Shown here piece after piece: positions 15,378-22,443 of a stretch of 64,000 nucleotides of DNA. This DNA comes from VRUE01 sp963753585 (GTDB taxonomy: Bacteria > Actinomycetota > Thermoleophilia > Solirubrobacterales > 70-9). The notes beneath the pieces are model-generated. The model did no database searches. It saw only the letters and a list, made by a program, of their open reading frames with translations, and was not told where the DNA came from. Position 1 is the stretch's first letter. Every line of letters starts with the position of its first letter. A program made the position numbers and the translations under genes. Location of the stretch: contig CAVWCU010000001.1 of NCBI GenBank assembly GCA_963753585.1, positions 1,981,681 to 2,045,680 on the forward strand, read 5' to 3'.

Positions 15378-16450
15378 GCCGCGTCCACTACCGGGCACTG
15401 CTCGCGGTCGCGTTCCCCGACCCGCCCGCCGGCGGCGATGACCGCCGCCGGGCAGCCCCTTCCACATCCCTCTGCGAGATCGCACGACCCACAGACAGGG
15501 TCGCTTCGCACCGTCACCCGCTGCTCAAGGGGATAGCACTCGAGGCGGGCGGCGATGTCGGGATCGGTGAAGGCGTTGCCGACGATGAACTCGTCAGGGT
15601 CGTGGCGCGAGCCTCGCGTGCGGGCGGCGAACACGAGGTAGGGGCAGACGGTCAGCGAGCCGTCGGCGAAGACGTACAGGATCCGTCCCGCCTCGCAGGC
15701 CGAAAGAGGCCGTGAGTCGTTCGGGAAGCGGATTCGCACCAGCTCGACCTCCTCCTCGCAGGCCGCCGTGTCGAGGGCGATCGCCCGCATCAGCTCCTCG
15801 GAGGCGCCGAGCCGGCGGACGCCGCCGACGCCACGCCCGAGTGAGGAGAGCGGGTTCATCAGCACGTACTCGGCCCCGCACTCCGCGGCGAAACGGCAGA
15901 GGTCGTCGTACTCCCCGGCGGCGGCGAGCCGGTTGGGGGTGACGAGGACGCCCTTCAGGAGGCCCGCCTCGCCAAGCGCCCGCATCGTCTCCACCGTCGT
16001 CGCAAAGGAGTCCGGCGAGCCGCGGAACTTCCCGTGGCTCGAGGCGGAGAAGCCATCGAGGCTGACATTCAGTTTCACACCGCCGAGGCTCGCGAGATTC
16101 TCTGCCGCCTCGCCCGAGACGAGCGTCCCGTTGGTGCAGATCGTCACCGTCATCCTTTGCGATCGGCATGCCTCGACGATCTCCAGGAGGCGCGGGTGGG
16201 CGAAGGGCTCCCCGCCGGTGAGCGTCACCCTCGACACCCGCGCCTCGGCTAGGCGCGGCAGGAGCTCGGCCTCGATCCGGGCGAGGTCCATGTCGTCGCC
16301 CTCCCGGGTCGCGGAGACGAAGCAGTGAGCGCAGTGGAGGTTGCAACGCTCGGTGATCTGGATCAGCGCCTTCCGGTCGTCGGCCGCGGTGGAAGTGCGG
16401 AAATAGCAGGCCGAGGCGGCACCGCCGCCGGCGATCGCCCGCCGGCTCAT
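15374..16450 (-). CDS. Radical SAM/SPASM enzyme, first gene of island operon
   Basis: A protein of 358 residues from the ATG at 16450. The radical SAM cluster motif is CNLHCAHC (residues ~48-55), followed by TLTGGEPFAHP and ICTNGTLVSG. The C-terminal region has the cysteine-rich SPASM type layout: CEAGR, CPYLVF, then CGSCDLAEGCGRGCPA and a final CPV. SPASM enzymes usually modify peptides, but no precursor peptide is apparent nearby. Its partners are a nucleotide kinase, an EEP nuclease and a membrane protein, so a nucleotide, nucleic acid or protein substrate is equally possible. The intergenic gap to the divergent EEP-B gene is about 90 bp and must hold both promoters. Confidence 0.8.
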   Translation of the reverse strand: MSRRAIAGGGAASACYFRTSTAADDRKALIQITERCNLHCAHCFVSATREGDDMDLARIEAELLPRLAEARVSRVTLTGGEPFAHPRLLEIVEACRSQRMTVTICTNGTLVSGEAAENLASLGGVKLNVSLDGFSASSHGKFRGSPDSFATTVETMRALGEAGLLKGVLVTPNRLAAAGEYDDLCRFAAECGAEYVLMNPLSSLGRGVGGVRRLGASEELMRAIALDTAACEEEVELVRIRFPNDSRPLSACEAGRILYVFADGSLTVCPYLVFAARTRGSRHDPDEFIVGNAFTDPDIAARLECYPLEQRVTVRSDPVCGSCDLAEGCGRGCPAAVIAAGGRVGERDREQCPVVDAA

Positions 16451-16539
16451 CGTGGACCGCACGTCAAAGGGGACTGCGGACGGCTGTAGAAGTTGCCCCA
16501 GGGAGCAGGCGCACCTCGTCGCCCTCCCGTCCGCGATCG

Positions 16540-17376
16540 ATGCCACAGAACGTCCTCATCCCGACGAAGCCGACGCCGCGCCGGAGATCCGGCGGGGGTG
16601 CCCCGCGTCGCCCGACTCGGACGGGCGCGAGCATCCTCACCTTCAACATCTCGGTGGCCGCCGAGCCGCGCGCGGAGCGCATCCTCCGCTGGCTCCGCGG
16701 CAGGGGGGACGAGGTGGTCGTCCTCAGCGAGATCAGCGCAGGTGCCGGGACCGAGCTGATCCGGGCCGGCCTCGAAGACGACGGGTACGCGACCTTCGGC
16801 AGCGTCGAGGGCCGCGAGCGCGGCGTGATGATCGCCACGCGTCTCCCAGTTGCCCGCCCGCTCGCGGTCGGAGCGGTCACCGTGCCCGCGCGTGCCCACG
16901 GCGTCGTCCTCGACACCTCGCCCCGCCTCGCCGTCCTCGGGGTCTACGTCCCCTCGCGCGACCGCAGCCCCGAGAAGGTGGCCCGCAAGGAGCTCTTCAT
17001 CACCTCGCTTCTCGGCGCCCTCGACGCGCTGCCGAAGAAGACGCGCGAGAGCCTCCTCCTGCTCGGCGACTACAACGCGGTCGCCCGCGACCACGTCCCC
17101 GCGCTGCCGGGCTTCTTCCCCTACGAGTACGACTTCCACGAGCGGCTGCGCGAGCTGGCACTCTCCCCGGCGCACGAGCTCCGCCCCTACGGTCCGCGCC
17201 AGCCCCATAGCTGGATCGGACGGACCGGCCTCGGCTATCTCTACGACTACGCGCACCTCGGCAGCGACATTGGCGCACGGCTCGAGAGCTGCCGCTACCT
17301 GCACGGTCCGCGCGACCGACGTCTTTCCGATCACGCGGCGCTCGCCGTGCGGATCGGCCTCGACCGGGACGGCTAG
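16540..17376 (+). CDS. EEP family protein B
   Basis: This 278-residue paralogue of the EEP protein at 13940 is divergently transcribed from the radical SAM operon. It has a basic N-terminal extension of about 30 residues, then ILTFNISV, VVVLSEIS, LLLLGDYNAV (Asp, Asn) and RRLSDHAALAV (Asp-His). The motif set is complete, so it should be a metal-dependent hydrolase. Two EEP enzymes on either side of one radical SAM gene is unusual and suggests both act on the same product or target. It ends five bases from the convergent ImmA/IrrE gene. Confidence 0.76.
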   Translation: MPQNVLIPTKPTPRRRSGGGAPRRPTRTGASILTFNISVAAEPRAERILRWLRGRGDEVVVLSEISAGAGTELIRAGLEDDGYATFGSVEGRERGVMIATRLPVARPLAVGAVTVPARAHGVVLDTSPRLAVLGVYVPSRDRSPEKVARKELFITSLLGALDALPKKTRESLLLLGDYNAVARDHVPALPGFFPYEYDFHERLRELALSPAHELRPYGPRQPHSWIGRTGLGYLYDYAHLGSDIGARLESCRYLHGPRDRRLSDHAALAVRIGLDRDG

Positions 17377-17381
17377 CGGGC

Positions 17382-18827
17382 TCACTCGAACACCACCACC
17401 CGGACCAGGGCGGCGTCCAACTCGGGCATCGAGTCGACTTCGATCCGCTCGGCGAAGGCCGCCTGCATGATCGGCATCGCCTCTCCTTGTTCCTTGGCGA
17501 TGTTCTGGGCCGAGCCCCAGCGATCGACCTCTTCGGCGACATCGGTCAGCGCATTCGCCGCCGTGGTCGCCACGACGGCCGGATCCAGGCCCTCCTCCTC
17601 GGCGACCTCGATCGCCTTGAACTTGAAGTTCCGTTTCTGGAAGTCGAGCGATCCGGCGCTGCGCCGACGGATCTCGGCGAAGAGGCGGGCGCTGTCAGGG
17701 ACCAGCAGATCGAGGGCGAAGCGGTTCGCTTCCTCCTCCTGGCGGTCGTCGATCTCCTTGCCCGGTTTGTCGATCTCGACGACCCCTTCCGAGGCCAGGT
17801 GCCCGAGGGCCAGGTGTCCGATCTCGTGGGCGAGATCGAAGAGCCAGAAGGCGGGCGAGCGTTGTGAGGAGCTCAGGACGACGACGGGGCGGGGGCCTAC
17901 ATACCAGGCCGCCCCGTTGAAGTTCTGACTCCACGGCGTCGGGACCACGACCACACCCCGATCCCAGGCCCACCCCGTCAACGTCTCGAGTGTGACGCCC
18001 CCCTGGGCCTCGAGCTGTGACCTGATCTTCCCCGGGTCGGCCGGCAGGCTCTCGACTGGCGCCTCATAGACGGCGGCGCTCGCCTCCGAGATCGTCCGCG
18101 CCAGTCTGATCAGCGGGGAGGACCGCGCCCTCTCGGGGTCGCGGGACTTGAAGTTGACCGCCACCCCGAGGTTGCCCGAGGTCGGAGGCCCGGCGAGGAG
18201 ACCGTCGACATCCCACCCGAACCCGTGGGCGATCACGGTCGCGAACCTTCGCGGACCAAGACGGCTCGCGAGATCTTTGAGCGCGGCGCTAGGTGCGCCG
18301 GACTTCTGCGCGTTCAGCCTCACCTTCTTCATCGAGACCTCCGGCACGTCGGGACCCGCGATGTCGCCGAAGTCGGCGTTCAATGCTCGCAGGACCGCGC
18401 TCATGGTGGAGATCCGCAGGTCGCTCTCGCCCTTCTCGATCTTCGCCAGTTGCGGCGGGGCCATGCCGGCCGTCTCGGCGACCGTCTTCTGGGACATGCC
18501 ACCGTCTTCCCGCAACGCACGCAGCCGGCGGCCGATCCGCCGCGACTCTTCGGCATCGCGCTCTCGCAGCTCGGCTGCGAAGGCCGGGTCGCTTCGCGCT
18601 CGCAGGCCCATCCAGTCGATTTCGCGCTCGCCCTCCGTGTTCACCGCGTGAAGCGAACCCTCCCCGTCGAGCCTGAACGTGGTCTCGGCGTCCGCCCCCA
18701 ACGAGGCGAACGTCGCGTCGATCCGGTCGCCGTCGGCGAACGTGACGACGAGCGTGTCGGGGCGTTCCTCGATCTCGACGATCTCGCCGTAGGCGGGCTC
18801 TTCCCAGAAGCGCCTATCGGGGCTCAT
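17382..18827 (-). CDS. DUF2442-like / XRE / ImmA-IrrE fusion protein
   Basis: A 481-residue protein in three parts. Residues 1-80 look like DUF2442 (LVVTFADGDRIDATFASLG, then EIDWMGLRARSDPAFA). Residues 95-155 are an XRE helix-turn-helix (LREDGGMSQKTVAETAG, PPQLAKIEKGESDLRIST). Residues 230-440 are an ImmA/IrrE metallopeptidase with zinc motif AHEIGHLALGH and a downstream Glu in RQEEEANRFALDLLVP. ImmA/IrrE proteases cleave repressors to derepress mobile elements or stress genes. It overlaps by 14 bases the DUF4160 gene before it. The pair is probably a stress- or phage-responsive switch or toxin-antitoxin module. Confidence 0.75.
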   Translation of the reverse strand: MSPDRRFWEEPAYGEIVEIEERPDTLVVTFADGDRIDATFASLGADAETTFRLDGEGSLHAVNTEGEREIDWMGLRARSDPAFAAELRERDAEESRRIGRRLRALREDGGMSQKTVAETAGMAPPQLAKIEKGESDLRISTMSAVLRALNADFGDIAGPDVPEVSMKKVRLNAQKSGAPSAALKDLASRLGPRRFATVIAHGFGWDVDGLLAGPPTSGNLGVAVNFKSRDPERARSSPLIRLARTISEASAAVYEAPVESLPADPGKIRSQLEAQGGVTLETLTGWAWDRGVVVVPTPWSQNFNGAAWYVGPRPVVVLSSSQRSPAFWLFDLAHEIGHLALGHLASEGVVEIDKPGKEIDDRQEEEANRFALDLLVPDSARLFAEIRRRSAGSLDFQKRNFKFKAIEVAEEEGLDPAVVATTAANALTDVAEEVDRWGSAQNIAKEQGEAMPIMQAAFAERIEVDSMPELDAALVRVVVFE

Positions 18828-19059
18828 CGGGATTCAGCCTTCCCCATTCGGCGAGCATCTCCAGCTGATGACTCTTCAGTTCCGCGAGCAGCCCGGCGTC
18901 GAGCTTGATCCCCTGCTGCAGCGGTTCCAGGTCGAACAGATTGACGCTGCAGACACCCGAACCACGATCCTTGATGTGGGCATGAGGCAGCTGATGCGGC
19001 TCGCCGCGAGCGTCGGCGACGTAGACGCCGAAGTTCCGATATTTGAAGATGCGGGGCAT
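18814..19059 (-). CDS. DUF4160 domain protein
   Basis: 81 residues with the DUF4160 signature: MPRIFKYRNFGVYVADARGE, then PHAHIKDRG and a strand VNLFDLEPL, closing with a helix LAELKSHQLEMLAEWGRLN. DUF4160 genes typically stand directly before DUF2442 genes and the pair has been proposed to be a toxin-antitoxin module. Here the DUF2442 partner is fused to an XRE-ImmA protein. The start is five bases after a palindromic operator candidate. Confidence 0.8.
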   Translation of the reverse strand: MPRIFKYRNFGVYVADARGEPHQLPHAHIKDRGSGVCSVNLFDLEPLQQGIKLDAGLLAELKSHQLEMLAEWGRLNPDEPR

Positions 19060-19063
19060 TCAA

Positions 19064-19081
19064 ATTAACCAGTATGTTAAT
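19064..19081. promoter_or_regulatory. Palindrome at the DUF4160 promoter
   Basis: ATTAAC and GTTAAT separated by six bases, just before the DUF4160 start and in an AT-rich patch otherwise rare here. It is a likely operator for the XRE domain of the downstream fusion protein. Autoregulation is inferred. Confidence 0.5.
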
Positions 19082-19384
19082 CACCGCGCCGACAGATTTC
19101 GGTACAGGAAGAGTAAGTCCGCTTTCTGGAGCGGATTGTCGGTCCCAAACCGGAACGAAAAGAACCTAGCGGTCGATCTGGCTGACGCAAATCCTATAAG
19201 TCGCGAACGGGAACGCCAGAGTCCAAAACTTATCCCCAAGGCTCGCGATCATCTGATCTCTTAGGCGTCGTCCGGCGCAGGTGGAAACCGTGACGCGCTG
19301 ATAAGGAGAGCGGGCGCCTTTCGATGAATCAAGGGAGATCGGTGAAGAGGGAGAGGAGGGGTAGGACCCCGAAGCGTTCCGAGG
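19082..19384. other. Intergenic stretch without a recognised gene
   Basis: 303 bases between the divergent DUF4160 start and the end of the XRE gene. Short frames here have no coding character or ribosome binding sites. A small inverted repeat (GTCCGCT/AGCGGAT, around 19117-19137) is the only structure seen. The base composition is lower in GC than its surroundings, compatible with promoter DNA or decayed sequence. Confidence 0.5.
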
Positions 19385-19690
19385 TCAGTGCCCGTCGCCC
19401 AGGCCGTTCGTGAGCTCGCCGGGTTCGACCCCGAGGCCCTTCGCCAGTTTCTGGATCGTCGTCAGCCGCGGCTCGCGTCCCCCTCGCTCGATCCGCCCGA
19501 TGCTGGTCAAGTGGATCCCGGAGGTGTGGGCCAGACCGTCCTGCGAGAGGCCTTCCCTGGCGCGCAGCTCACGGACCCGCTGACCGAAGGCTTTGCTGGC
19601 GCGGTCGGGATTCTCATAGATAGGAACGGCCACCGGGAGAGCGTTGCGGCTACCGACCGATTGGACCAGAGCGTAATGGCCGTATACCAT
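19385..19690 (-). CDS. XRE-family regulator
   Basis: A protein of 101 residues from the ATG at 19690; the much longer upstream frame overlaps the integrase and is rejected. The C-terminal half is a standard XRE helix-turn-helix (FGQRVRELRAREGLSQDGLA, then LTSIGRIERGGREPRLTTIQ). The gene is divergent from the integrase with only 44 bases between the two starts. Two direct repeats at 19661-19709 straddle its start. It most likely represses itself and the integrase, making it the immunity-type regulator of element 2. Its upstream neighbour ImmA/IrrE protein is a candidate anti-repressor protease. Confidence 0.75.
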   Translation of the reverse strand: MVYGHYALVQSVGSRNALPVAVPIYENPDRASKAFGQRVRELRAREGLSQDGLAHTSGIHLTSIGRIERGGREPRLTTIQKLAKGLGVEPGELTNGLGDGH

Positions 19691-19709
19691 TTGGCTTAGA
19701 GCGTATTGG
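19661..19709. promoter_or_regulatory. Direct repeats between XRE and integrase genes
   Basis: TTGGACCAGAGCGTAATGG (19661-19679) and TTGGCTTAGAGCGTATTGG (19691-19709) are 30 bp apart start to start and identical at 15 of 19 positions. They cover the XRE start codon and the integrase promoter region. They are candidate binding sites for the XRE protein. Confidence 0.5.
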
Positions 19710-19734
19710 TCTAACGCAATTCCCTGCCAAGGCG

Positions 19735-21147
19735 GTGGTTCAACCGGGAACGGGCCGATCTTTGAGAGAAAGGTGCGAAAACCATGTCCTCGAGCGGCCG
19801 CATGGCGGTTCGAAGGTGTTCGCCCTGAGGTTCCGCGCTTACGGTAGGCGGCGATATCTGACGCTGGGCACTCCGGATGAGGGCTGGACGCGAAGGCGCG
19901 GCGAAGAAGAGATGGACGTGATCCGCGCAGAAGTCGAGCGCGGTACCTGGGTGCCGCCACCGCCGCGACACCGGGCGGCCTTCGGTGACCGCAATCGCGG
20001 TGATGACGCCGCGCCGTTCGGATCGTTCGCCGCATCGCAGATCAAGGAGCGCCGAAGCGAAGTCAGGCCTGCGACCTCCGAGTATTGGGATTGGGCACTC
20101 GGACATCTGCTCCCCTTCTTCGCGGACTGGCCGCTGACGAAGATCGACATCCGGGCCGTCGACGCCTACCGGCTCCACAAGCTCAAGGAATCCGATGACC
20201 GCCGCCGTCGCCTCGCCGAAGGCAGGCCGCGCCCCGACCCGCTCGGTCGCCCTCTTCGACCGCTCTCGGCCACTTCGATCAACAAGACCATTGAGGTGCT
20301 CCGTTGGCTCCTCTCCTTCGCAGTCGAATACGGGTGGATCGACGACAACCCGGCGGTGGGAAGCCGCCGCCGGATCAAGATCGAGAGATCTCCGGCACCG
20401 CATCTCGAGTCGGCAGGGCAGATCGCCGCGGTGCTCGACGCGGCCGCCGAGCTCGACGCCGACCCGGGCTGGCTGATCGACGACCGTCTCCCTGTCATCG
20501 CCACGCTCGTCTTCTGCGGCCTGCGCGTCCATGAGCTCGCTGCCCTCCACTGGGGAGACTTCGACTTCGCGACCTCGACGATCCACGTCCGGCACTCGAA
20601 GACGCCGGCGGGAATCCGTGAGGTCATGATGTGCCCGGCCCTGCGAGGCAACCTCATCCTTTACCGCGACCGACGCGGCCGTCCCGGCTCGCGCGAGCTG
20701 GTCTTCAGGACGACGAGGGGAGGACCGCGGACCAAGGATAACGTCCGTCTGCGGATCCTCCTGCCGGTCCTGGTCCGTGCCGAGGAGCTGCTCGAGGCGC
20801 GCGGTTTATCGTCGTTGCCGCCGGGGATCACCCCGCACTCGTTCCGCCACACCTTCACTTCCCTCCTTTTCGCAATCGGCGAGGACCCCGTCTCGGTGAT
20901 GAGGCAACTCGGCCATACCGATCCGGCCTTCACCCTCCGGGCGTACGCCCACTCGATGAGCCGAGACGCCGGAGAGCGCGAGCGGCTGGGTGCCCTGACC
21001 GACGGCGATCACGGAAGAGTCGACGGGGTAGCGATCGGATCCGAGAAGAACCCGCCGCGATGCTGCTGCGGCGCCGAATTCGTGGTCGGCGTCTCGAACC
21101 GCCGACCTCCTGGACAACGTCCAAGCGCTCGTCTGTTTGAGCTCTGA
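19735..21147 (+). CDS. Tyrosine recombinase (integrase) of element 2
   Basis: This 470-residue phage-type integrase starts at GTG. It has an N-terminal AP2-like arm-binding part (FALRFRAYGRRRYLTLGTP), a core-binding domain at about 95-215 and a catalytic domain. Catalytic residues are visible: Arg264 in CGLRVHEL, Lys289, His368-x-x-Arg371 in HSFRHTF, His394 in LGHTDPA and Tyr404 in RAYAH. All six positions are present, so it should be active. It lies directly left of its target tRNA-Ala. The last 20 codons run through a 20-bp copy of the attachment core (21094-21113), so the present C-terminus may be a recombination product. Confidence 0.9.
   Translation: MVQPGTGRSLRERCENHVLERPHGGSKVFALRFRAYGRRRYLTLGTPDEGWTRRRGEEEMDVIRAEVERGTWVPPPPRHRAAFGDRNRGDDAAPFGSFAASQIKERRSEVRPATSEYWDWALGHLLPFFADWPLTKIDIRAVDAYRLHKLKESDDRRRRLAEGRPRPDPLGRPLRPLSATSINKTIEVLRWLLSFAVEYGWIDDNPAVGSRRRIKIERSPAPHLESAGQIAAVLDAAAELDADPGWLIDDRLPVIATLVFCGLRVHELAALHWGDFDFATSTIHVRHSKTPAGIREVMMCPALRGNLILYRDRRGRPGSRELVFRTTRGGPRTKDNVRLRILLPVLVRAEELLEARGLSSLPPGITPHSFRHTFTSLLFAIGEDPVSVMRQLGHTDPAFTLRAYAHSMSRDAGERERLGALTDGDHGRVDGVAIGSEKNPPRCCCGAEFVVGVSNRRPPGQRPSARLFEL
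21094..21113. repeat. Partial attachment core inside integrase 3' end
   Basis: TCGAACCGCCGACCTCCTGG is an exact 20-base copy of positions 21321-21340 in tRNA-Ala(CGC). It falls inside the reading frame of the integrase, shortly before the stop. It may be a relic of an earlier attachment site or a recombination joint. Confidence 0.65.
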
Positions 21148-21222
21148 AAAGGCCTGCAAATGAGGGGTATGTGCTTCGAGAGAAGCCGAGCATTCGACCG
21201 GAGAGGGGTCCCAATTCGGCGA

Positions 21223-21243
21223 TTTCGGGCACTCTGTGCCCGA
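21223..21243. repeat. Element-end palindrome (right end of element 2)
   Basis: TTCGGGCAC and GTGCCCGAA with a three-base loop, about 60 bp left of the tRNA. It is the fourth member of the palindrome family that marks element ends at 5093, 9880 and 10152. Confidence 0.7.
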
Positions 21244-21305
21244 AGCTTGCCAGCGAAACCAGCGGGGTGCGAAACGAAAATCCCTGATTTACAGGGAGAA
21301 GTCGA

Positions 21306-21378
21306 TGGAGCTAGGCGGATTCGAACCGCCGACCTCCTGGGTGCGATCCAGGCGCTCTGCCAGCTGAGCTATAGCCCC
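21306..21378 (-). tRNA. tRNA-Ala (anticodon CGC)
   Basis: A complete 73-base cloverleaf on the minus strand. The acceptor GGGGCTA pairs with TAGCTCC and includes the G3:U70 alanine identity pair. The D arm is GCTC/GAGC, the anticodon stem CCTGG/CCAGG has loop ATCGCAC giving anticodon CGC, and the T arm is GGCGG/CCGCC. The CCA end is not encoded. Its 3' half is the integration target of the island, and the gene remains intact. Confidence 0.95.
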
Positions 21379-21465
21379 GAGTGCGCGGCTGGGAGGATCG
21401 TCCCAGGGCCCTCGCAAGGCGAAGGATAACCCCATAGGCTTTAGTTTCCCCGACGTACGCCGATC

Positions 21466-22317
21466 ATGGGCATTCTCGACGAGGCAATCAGAGAGCATTT
21501 GGAGCTGAAGCGCCAGCACGGCGCGGGCGATTCCGAGCTGCAGCAGCTCGAGGACGAGGCGTTCGGCCAGGCCGAGCGGCCCGGGGACGAGGCTCCCTCG
21601 GATGCCGCTGCGGAGGCGCCGACCGAGTTCATGGCGCAGCCCGAGACGCCCGCGGAGCCCTCCGGCCGCCGCGAGCCGCCCACGATCGCGGATCTGCAGG
21701 AGCCGCCGCCTCCGCCCGCCGAGGAGCCCGCGCCTGCTGCCGAGGAGGAGCCGGATTCGCCCGCATCCGACATCGAGCCCGCAGGTTCCACGACCGAGGA
21801 GCGCCAGGCGATCGCCGAGCAGCCGACCGAGCTGCACGACATCGAGGAGGAGCTCGCCGCGGAGTCGCCCAGGCCCACCGACGAGGAGCTGGTCGAAGAG
21901 GAGATTGCCGAGCCTCGCCTCGCCCCGGCCGACCCGCTTGCCGACTTCGACGACGACGAGGATGCTGAGGTCAGCGTCCAGGGCCCGGCACCCGACGACC
22001 ACGACGAGCTTGAGGACGAGGACGACGCCTTCTGGAATGAGCAGCGCCTGTCCGACGAACTCGATCAGGCCCTGGAGGCGCCGCGGGACGACGAGCCCGA
22101 GCTGGCCGAGGAGCCCGAGTCCGAGGAAGCGCCCGCCGCGCCGCGCGTCGCCGAGATCGAGGACGACGAGCTCGAGCCGGCTCGCGGCCCGGAGCCCGAC
22201 ACCCAGCGCCACGAGGACGTGCTCGAGGACACACCCGACTTCCTCGAGGAGACCCCCGAGGACGACCAGCTCTGGTTCGAGCAGAAGCCGCCAAAGGACT
22301 TCGACTTCGACGACTAG
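21466..22317 (+). CDS. Highly acidic, disordered protein
   Basis: This 283-residue protein has a conserved-looking helical start (MGILDEAIREHLELKRQHGA). An extremely Glu/Asp/Pro/Ala-rich remainder follows, with no predicted fold, and ends in a PKDFDFDD tail. The 5' end looks like a small interaction helix and the rest like an intrinsically disordered linker. Similar proteins occur in Solirubrobacterales, but no function is known to me. It stands between the two tRNA-Ala genes and outside the island. Confidence 0.65.
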   Translation: MGILDEAIREHLELKRQHGAGDSELQQLEDEAFGQAERPGDEAPSDAAAEAPTEFMAQPETPAEPSGRREPPTIADLQEPPPPPAEEPAPAAEEEPDSPASDIEPAGSTTEERQAIAEQPTELHDIEEELAAESPRPTDEELVEEEIAEPRLAPADPLADFDDDEDAEVSVQGPAPDDHDELEDEDDAFWNEQRLSDELDQALEAPRDDEPELAEEPESEEAPAAPRVAEIEDDELEPARGPEPDTQRHEDVLEDTPDFLEETPEDDQLWFEQKPPKDFDFDD

Positions 22318-22367
22318 GGCAGCTGGCGTCTCGCTACTGTCCTGAACCCGCCTACACTTCGTCTGAC

Positions 22368-22440
22368 GGGGCCATAGCTCAGCTGGCAGAGCGTTCGGTT
22401 TGCATCCGAAAGGTCGCCGGTTCGAATCCGGCTGGCTCCA
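22368..22440 (+). tRNA. tRNA-Ala (anticodon TGC)
   Basis: A complete 73-base cloverleaf: acceptor GGGGCCA/TGGCTCC with G3:U70, anticodon stem TTCGG/CCGAA with loop TTTGCAT (anticodon TGC), and T arm GCCGG/CCGGC. No encoded CCA. The next gene on the other strand ends three bases beyond it. Confidence 0.95.
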
Positions 22441-22443
22441 TCC

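Larger units (their letters stand above)
9980..21350. mobile_element. Integrated element 2 with tyrosine integrase
   Basis: About 11.4 kb between attachment copy B and tRNA-Ala(CGC) at the right. It carries its own tyrosine recombinase next to the tRNA, the usual arrangement for a tRNA-targeted integrative element. Cargo from left to right: toxin-antitoxin pair, EVE-like/PD-(D/E)xK protein, nuclease-like protein, radical SAM/kinase/EEP/membrane operon, second EEP protein, DUF4160 and DUF2442-XRE-ImmA pair, XRE regulator, integrase. No conjugation or phage structural genes are visible, so it is a satellite-like or genomic-island type element. Confidence 0.72.

Noticed and set aside
15374..16450. 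Calling the island radical SAM enzyme a prokaryotic viperin
   Set aside because: It has a Cys-rich SPASM-type C-terminus and lacks the viperin motif pattern; the nearby nucleotide kinase alone is not enough.
19043..19264. A 73-codon frame upstream of the XRE gene
   Set aside because: It begins on the antisense of the DUF4160 start, has no ribosome binding site and no protein-like composition.
21441..22294. Several frames antisense to the acidic protein
   Set aside because: They are Ser/Arg/Leu-rich mirror translations of a GC-rich gene; the + strand frame has a conserved-looking N-terminus.
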